This document shows, piece after piece, positions 27,275 through 32,500 of a stretch of 32,500 bases of DNA. The notes under the pieces were generated by a model. The model was not told where the DNA came from. It saw only the letters and a program-made list of their open reading frames with translations, and made no database searches. Origin of the DNA: Halisarca cf. caerulea (taxonomy: Eukaryota > Porifera > Demospongiae > Chondrillida > Halisarcidae). The stretch lies in the NCBI GenBank assembly GCA_963170055.1, contig CAUJGJ010000444.1, positions 8,505,618 to 8,538,117 on the forward strand. The letters run 5' to 3'. The number at the start of each line of letters is the position of its first letter. Position 1 is the first letter of the stretch. Made by a program: the position numbers and the translations under genes.

Positions 27275-28374
27275 ACTGGTGTGAAAAATGCAATTTTCGT
27301 TTTGCAGTCCTTTGTGCTTCTTATATTTTACAGAATAATTCATGAAAGCGCGAAGTACATACGGCTTCACGTTTTTGAGTTACGACAGCTTTTGCAATTG
27401 ACGGAAATACGCCATTTTGTTGTGCGGAGACTGTGCTTGGTTCGCGGGGTTTGGGAGGGAGGCAAATCGCAGGACTTAAACATCGTTTGGATGACGGATA
27501 GAGATATATACTTCAGTTAAAACTTCAAGTGATACGTTGTAATCACAAAGGGCCTTTGCAAAGCGAAGAAAAGACTGAAATATCGAGATTATTTGCGCCG
27601 CCATGTTTATACTGAGTAAAATATTCGGAATGCGCTTCTGAACCGGAAGTAGGCTGTTTTCTACAGAAGCCATAGCAGACGAGGTGTAGGACATTTTGGC
27701 ATAACTCGTAAACTAAAGCAGCTATCAATACGGGACGGGCAGCATTGAAATCAGCGGGAAAAACCCTATCGATAGACATAATAACATGCAAACACACGAA
27801 AGTGCAGTAGAGGGCTGTTTTCTCAGATCCGCTCACATTTGTTCAAGGCAGTGAGCATACTCTTCACCGGTTTGGCGAGTTGGTTGATTTAATTGCTTTT
27901 CGTCCCTGCTTGTGCTGTTTGTTACTTTTATAGCAACTGTTATTTTATTCTGTATTATGTGCTTGTTTGCGTATAAACACGTGCAAGTAAAACGAATGGA
28001 ACAATTTACCAATAAGCCATACGGTGAAAGCTTAGTATTGCCCTTTGTCACCAACCTTGTAAACTTTCAGAGCTACAAAGCACTGCTGAGTAGACCACCT
28101 TTTGCAAAAAATTGGTCCTCTAGCTTTTGTTATCTTCCATCTAAGTCACGCCAATGTCAGGTGACTTCGCTCACGATGTTGCAATACATTCTACTTTAAA
28201 GGGTTCCTATGAATGGCAGCTAACTTTTTCCCGCTTCGGCTTTTGATTTTCTTATTTGTTCAGGAGATTTTAAGCTTTTAGAAGATTTAGAAAGAACAAA
28301 ATGAGAAGATGATAAAGTATCCAGTCCGAATTCACGCAGTCTGCATATGACCAACCCACGGAAAATTAGCAAAT
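27275..28374. other. Intergenic DNA, no convincing gene
   Basis: Short frames on both strands lack recognisable domains. A hydrophobic stretch in the + frame from 27912 (LFVTFIATVILFCIMCLFAY) could be a single membrane segment but has no support from splice sites or neighbours. Confidence 0.4.
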
Positions 28375-28665
28375 GTGACAAATTTTTATAACATTCCTAT
28401 GAAACCCCAAAACGCCCCCTTTCTGGCTGAGTTTGCACATAACCAACCTGCGTGTGTATTGGATCTGGTTATCATGGCACCAATCCATGCCCTGAGGACC
28501 CATCCTGATGACTACCTGCTGACTATCCAGGGAAGACTGAAACGTTCCGTTCTCATACCAGGTACTATGTTCATGGATTACCAGTGTGTAAGAAGACTTT
28601 CACAGGGCATTTATTTCAGCCCACAGCTGCTTGGGATTTGGGGCGTGCACGTACCAAATTTATAA
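28375..28665 (+). other. Unassigned 96-codon open frame
   Basis: The frame encodes a globular-looking protein (for example HPDDYLLTIQGRLKRSVLIP), but I recognise no family. It could be a decayed exon of an unknown mobile element or host gene. It ends at the tandem ACGTCA array. Confidence 0.2.
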
Positions 28666-28735
28666 ACAACGTCACCCCTAACAGTAAACAACGTCACCAC
28701 AAATTGTAAACTACGTCACACAAATGAGAACGTCA
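28663..28735. repeat. 22-bp tandem repeat carrying ACGTCA motifs
   Basis: Units at 28663-28684, 28685-28706 and 28707-28728 start TAAACAACGTCAC (TAAACTACGTCAC in the third) and are followed by a partial unit. ACGTCA occurs at 28669, 28691, 28713 and 28730, with a further copy at 28797. ACGTCA is the CRE/ATF half-site. Confidence 0.85.
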
Positions 28736-28796
28736 CTGAAAGTGCCCCATGTAAGCAGATACCAATGTTAGTGATGTCATAGCCTCGCATCACGAT

Positions 28797-29340
28797 ACGT
28801 CATCAAAATGGCCGTTTTTCAATAGGCAAAGAGAAATCAGCTTTTCCGGAGGAGAAAATGCCCTACAACTTTCCTGTTTGTTTCACTTTTCGATTTAATG
28901 TAGTTTTGGCTATAGGATTTTGCTTGTAGAATAATGCTATAATAAGGTAAGCGAAAGTAATTACCTTATTTGTTTCTATTTTTGCCGATTTTGGGGCACC
29001 AAAAAGTGCTTTTTTCCAAATAAAAGGTTTTAACAAGGCTATAATAGTAAACTACAAGCAAATTCATATATTTCAGATATTTTGCTAGCGACTGAAGTAA
29101 ATTTCGTGAAGCTACAGGGTCATCTTCTCCTCCGGAAATGGCAATTTCTGTCTTTTACCGAAAGTTTATGGCTCCTTTGTTGTTGCCTCAAACTTCTCTG
29201 TTTCGTACTTTTTCTTCTTCGGGTGTTCCTACAAATAACATTTGTTTAATTTTATAAAGTGTAATGTATAAGTTTATCCGTATTGGAAGCATAATATGCT
29301 AAGAAATTTGGTCAAGTTTCGCGACGGCCATTTTACCGTT
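28797..29340. repeat. Inverted-repeat segment, possible MITE
   Basis: TTTTCCGGAGGAGAAAATG at about 28842-28860 pairs with CATCTTCTCCTCCGGAAATG at about 29121-29140, and AAAATGGCCGT at 28806-28816 with ACGGCCATTTT at 29324-29334. The spacing between pairs differs on the two sides, so one arm carries extra DNA. No coding content. Confidence 0.45.
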
Positions 29341-29559
29341 ATATCCGAGGGCTGAAATAAATACCCTGTGTTTGCATTTGTTCACACTGTTGGTAAGAGG
29401 TGTGTTGAGGCTCTCTGTACAGCTGTTGACAATAATAGGGTTGTAGCAAGGATCCATGGCTCATTTGTTGCAGCTGGTGTACCATTGAGGGTACAAATTT
29501 GCACATTAGTTGGATTTTGTTAAATAATATTTAAACGGTTGACATAAAATGGTGTTTAA

Positions 29560-30130
29560 CCCTATGACTCGCGTGCTTAGAAAAGGAATTTCACACCGGA
29601 AGTTTTTCAAACGGCGTTTACTGGCTTGCTATAGCTCGTATCAGCGTGAGTTGTGTACCATTTTATACAGAATTCATAGAGCTACAAACTAATACTAAAC
29701 ACAATAGCAAGCCAAAAACTATAGATCAACGTATGCCGAAAATGTCTGTTGCGCATGTTGCGTATCGTATTTTTTGACTTCACGAATATTTTCCAGACTT
29801 CGCAGCTACGAAACAGAGTCAACTTTGGTATCATCTTGTAGCTTATTCCCTCAGCTACAGTTTGATAGAAAGCACAAACTGTTCCGAGTTCCTATTGCTG
29901 AGTAACGGATTCTTTTTGAACGAAGACGCAAACTTGCTTGATTTTCAATAAGCTTTGTCTTGGCTTTCTTGGGGCGAATTCTTTCAAGTCATCTGTCGAA
30001 AGGTAGCCTATGTATTCTACTTCCATACTGATATGATAACTAAGTAGTTTCTGTTCCAGTTTGTCTCAAAAATATTCAGGAAATTTTGGAATTGTAGTAC
30101 CCTATTTGCTATTGGCGCGAGTTATAGGGT
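29560..30130. mobile_element. piggyBac-type MITE, 571 bp, TTAA target duplication
   Basis: TTAA at 29556-29559 and 30131-30134 flanks inverted tips CCCTATGACTCGCG and CGCGAGTTATAGGG (one mismatch). The CCC tip and TTAA duplication are diagnostic of piggyBac-type transposition. The ends differ from those of the element at 20438, so a different transposase probably moved it. Confidence 0.85.
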
Positions 30131-30615
30131 TAAAGTAGAACTCTTGTGCTCAAGGATTGTATGGTAAAAAAGGCGTGGGTCTAGATCTTTGCCTAGTTAC
30201 TTAAAACTTTGTCAGATTATCCCTAAAGGACTGAACTTCAAATTCTGATTCGGGGAACATTGTCGGCCGATTAGTTCACTTTATACACAGCCACTTGTTG
30301 ATATAGCCGTTCTTTTAGATCAGAAATCCCCACATCAGGAAAGTAGGACATGTTCAGTCTTCTGAACTCACTTGCACGTATAAATTCAGATGCCTTGACC
30401 CGCGCCTTTTGTTTTTTTGCTTATTTTAGTATGGCTATAAATCAACCATGTACAACACGTATGATATGTTTTTAGCTCTTAAAATTACATATGCGCAAAT
30501 TATGAATGTTCAAAATACGATCTACCAGTAGATGGATTCTGGAAACAAGGCATTCATTCAAAACATTTTGAAGTGGCAGCCATGTTGCTTTTTCAGAGAA
30601 AAGTGACATACCTGC

Positions 30616-31399
30616 TAGTCTCGTACCCAGACCCACTTCCGCCTGCCATTTTATTTGGGCGCGAAGATGGGTCTGGTACATATACAACGAAACCTTGGAT
30701 CTACTGCAAAATTTATTGTGCAATTTCACGTGATAACCATGCTGAATATGTACGCGCGTATTGCCGAGAATTGCTGCTTTTTTTCAAAGAGACAAAGGAA
30801 AAAAGATGAAGTATACCCAACGTTTTTCAAACCGAATCGGACTCGAATAAGGTAAACTGTCCTAATTTGGGGCAGGCCCCAATGCAGGTTGCTTCGAACA
30901 AAACGGTAAACTGTGGCGCTCAGAAGGATCATACAGTTTTACTTTGCTGATCGAGCTATACTCCACGCCATGGTTTGTACTCAAATGGCAAGAGTACCAC
31001 AGTTTACCGTTTTGTTCGAAGCGACCCAAATTAGGATTGTTTACCTTATATCTCTGTTACTGACAACCATCTTTCCGGTGTTAAGTTAGAGACTTCGCGC
31101 TGATTCATTGTGGAGAATTGAACATATTCAGTTGTCGTCACAGTTTCCAAGTCTTTGAAACTGCGCCAATCGCCTCAAGAAGTTGAAAAAAAGAATCGAT
31201 CAACAAGTTTGAAGGGACACTTCTAGAATCAGGTGACGCTCGTGACACCACGTGATTTTCTCATTAATATGCGTAATCGTGCAATCTGATTGGTCTGCGG
31301 ATCTGCAGATCATGATCCAAGGTTTCGTTGTATATGTACCAGACCCACCTTCTCGCCCAAATAAAATGGCGGGCGGAAGTGGGTCTGGGTACGAGACTA
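30616..31399. mobile_element. MULE-like MITE, 784 bp, 86-bp inverted ends
   Basis: 30616-30701 and the complement of 31314-31399 differ at only 3 of 86 positions and start TAGTCTCGTACCCAGACCCA. The flanks CATACCTGC (30607-30615) and CATACCAGC (31400-31408) form a 9-bp target duplication with one mismatch. Nine-base duplications and long inverted ends suggest a Mutator-like transposase. No coding capacity. Confidence 0.85.
30848..31048. mobile_element. Small palindromic element nested in the MULE-like MITE
   Basis: 30848-30916 and the complement of 30997-31048 align over TAAGGTAAAC, CCTAATTTGGG, GCTTCGAACAAAACGGTAAA and CTGTGG; the left arm has 17 extra bases. GGTAAAC begins and recurs near the end of each arm. 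It is placed centrally, so it may be a separate insertion or part of the parent's own fold. Confidence 0.6.
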
Positions 31400-31408
31400 C
31401 ATACCAGC

Positions 31409-31717
31409 ATGCACAGTGTTGACATGTTATAGTGCAGTATACATTGCATTAATTTGCATTACTTTCTGTAAGTTGAACTATCAGTAAGTAGAACTTTTTC
31501 AGGGTCTCTTGAGTATTAGTATCAGTATCTAAAATCATACTTATTCTGAGGAACCAATAGCCTGTGGCTACTACTAAAGCACCCACCACAAACCAGGGAC
31601 ATAGACAATTAATACAAAAATGAATGAAATAAATTGTAGTAATTGAGTTAGACAATTATAATTTAATTTGATTCATGCAAATTTGCTAGAATAGTTAAAT
31701 ATTATCAAAACTATAAT
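31409..31717. other. AT-rich DNA, nothing recognised
   Basis: No frame of note, no inverted ends, no RNA gene. Confidence 0.5.
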
Positions 31718-31742
31718 TAGGGGCTGCCTGTGGCAGCCCCTA
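31718..31742. repeat. 11-bp perfect inverted pair, TAGGGGCTGCC
   Basis: TAGGGGCTGCC-TGT-GGCAGCCCCTA forms a strong short hairpin. GGGGCAGCAGCCCC at about 32044-32057 is a related sequence, so the two may mark the ends of one repeat containing the (AT)n tract and the 50-bp palindrome. Confidence 0.8.
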
Positions 31743-31781
31743 TAGTGTTTTCATTTGGACTTCCGGTGTGTAATGCTCGTC

Positions 31782-31782
<1 letters not shown>

Positions 31783-31824
<42 letters not shown>
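31783..31824. repeat. (AT)n microsatellite
   Basis: About 20 uninterrupted AT units; a shorter tract lies at 32231-32256. Confidence 0.95.
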
Positions 31825-31828
<4 letters not shown>

Positions 31829-31910
31829 GGATTTGAAGAAAAGTCTTATAATAGAGAATTTATATAATAGTAATAGAGAAGTATGAATTTATACAGGAAT
31901 GAGTTATAGG

Positions 31911-31960
31911 AATTGTTTTGAAAACAATTGCCAAATATGGCAATTGTTTTCAAAACAATT
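31911..31960. repeat. 50-bp near-perfect palindrome
   Basis: AATTGTTTTGAAAACAATTG, CC, then its inverse. The two halves are complementary except at the centre (AAATAT). Each half is itself almost palindromic, so alternative hairpins are possible. Confidence 0.95.
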
Positions 31961-32500
31961 GTCCAGTTACAATAAACAGTATGTTCAATGAATGTTCAGC
32001 TGTGCACTTATACTCCAATGCTTTGCAAGTGATTCAAGTGCGTGGGGCAGCAGCCCCCATGAGTTTTTAACTCGAATTACTTGTTTTTGTTTGAGTATGA
32101 AATGTACTTATTATTCATACACTAAAGAAAAAATATGTACATAATACAGAGAAATGTGTAAAATCTTTGGTCTTGTGGATAGATGGAGGTAGAATACACC
32201 ATATGAGGTTTCGATTTAAAGAGAATCTACTATATATATATATATATATATATATACAGGCCCATAGGAAGATCTCAAAAAGTGGTACGGCGAACACACG
32301 CCATGAAAATTTAGTGTATACAACGGGAAGTTGGCTGTTATATGAATATGAAAGCTAATGTTGAACACACTGCATACTATTATGCAGCAGCCAACATTGT
32401 CTACCCTATTTCACATCTCACATAGTACAATGATATTCATAGTTTAGACAAAATTGTAAAAACTGTGAAGAAAAAATGATGTTCGGTAGCAGCGAGCAAG
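31961..32500. other. AT-rich DNA to the window edge, no gene seen
   Basis: Contains an (AT)n tract at 32231-32256. No conserved frame. Confidence 0.5.

Noticed and set aside
28663..28735. Short regular repeats considered as a CRISPR array
   Set aside because: The 22-bp units are head-to-tail with no spacers, and the context is eukaryotic.

Overview
This is a eukaryotic, almost certainly metazoan, nuclear window. It has spliced genes with GT-AG introns, a ciliary gene (IFT43) spread over many kilobases, abundant MITEs and microsatellites, and at least four superfamilies of cut-and-paste DNA transposon. The spliced Merlin/ISXO2-like gene, the PIF/Harbinger and piggyBac copies and the TACG/CATA/GTAC microsatellites would fit a marine invertebrate, perhaps a demosponge. 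The organism cannot be proven from the sequence alone.

Layout. (1) Positions 1-944, + strand: 3' end of a gene joining the tail of a CENP-B/pogo-type DNA-binding domain to a C-terminal PHD finger. (2) About 1.5-10.0 kb, + strand: IFT43, a subunit of intraflagellar transport complex A. Five confident coding exons (4181-4272, 6448-6518, 8867-9015, 9427-9489, 9911-9991) join in phase into 151 codons plus a stop, with a polyA signal 24 bases after the stop. The N-terminal exon or exons are not securely found; a six-codon candidate lies at 1518-1535. The introns hold mariner-like and hAT-like MITEs, a 36-bp minisatellite, a 43-bp-stem hairpin and long (GT)n/(AC)n tracts. (3) About 10.9-15.0 kb: a 3-exon Merlin-family (ISXO2/IS1595-like) transposase gene on the minus strand. 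It is open over 302 codons but has Lys where the catalytic Glu is expected. A 113-bp inverted repeat flanks it, and two short ORFs with a membrane segment lie near the repeat arms. (4) 15.55-15.99 kb: a foldback MITE.

(5) 17155-24229: a three-level transposon nest. A dead PIF/Harbinger element, with a TAA target duplication, a broken DDE nuclease on + and a broken MADF-domain partner gene on -, carries an element of unknown family (27-bp perfect inverted ends, 19095-23331) in an intron of the MADF gene. That element carries a piggyBac element (20438-22839) flanked by TTAA, whose 508-aa transposase ORF is intact. The acidic N-terminal segment of the transposase lies in a shifted frame upstream and appears to follow a 119-bp intron.

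(6) 24.2-32.5 kb: no convincing host gene. It holds two more TTAA-bounded elements, a 784-bp MULE-like MITE with 86-bp ends and a near-perfect 9-bp target duplication, a smaller palindromic element inside that MITE, a tandem array of ACGTCA motifs, foldback structures and a 50-bp near-perfect palindrome.

The host genes (the PHD protein and IFT43) lie in the first third; the rest is mostly a transposon graveyard. The piggyBac copy is the youngest autonomous-looking element. No prokaryotic features, CRISPR arrays or RNA genes were found.
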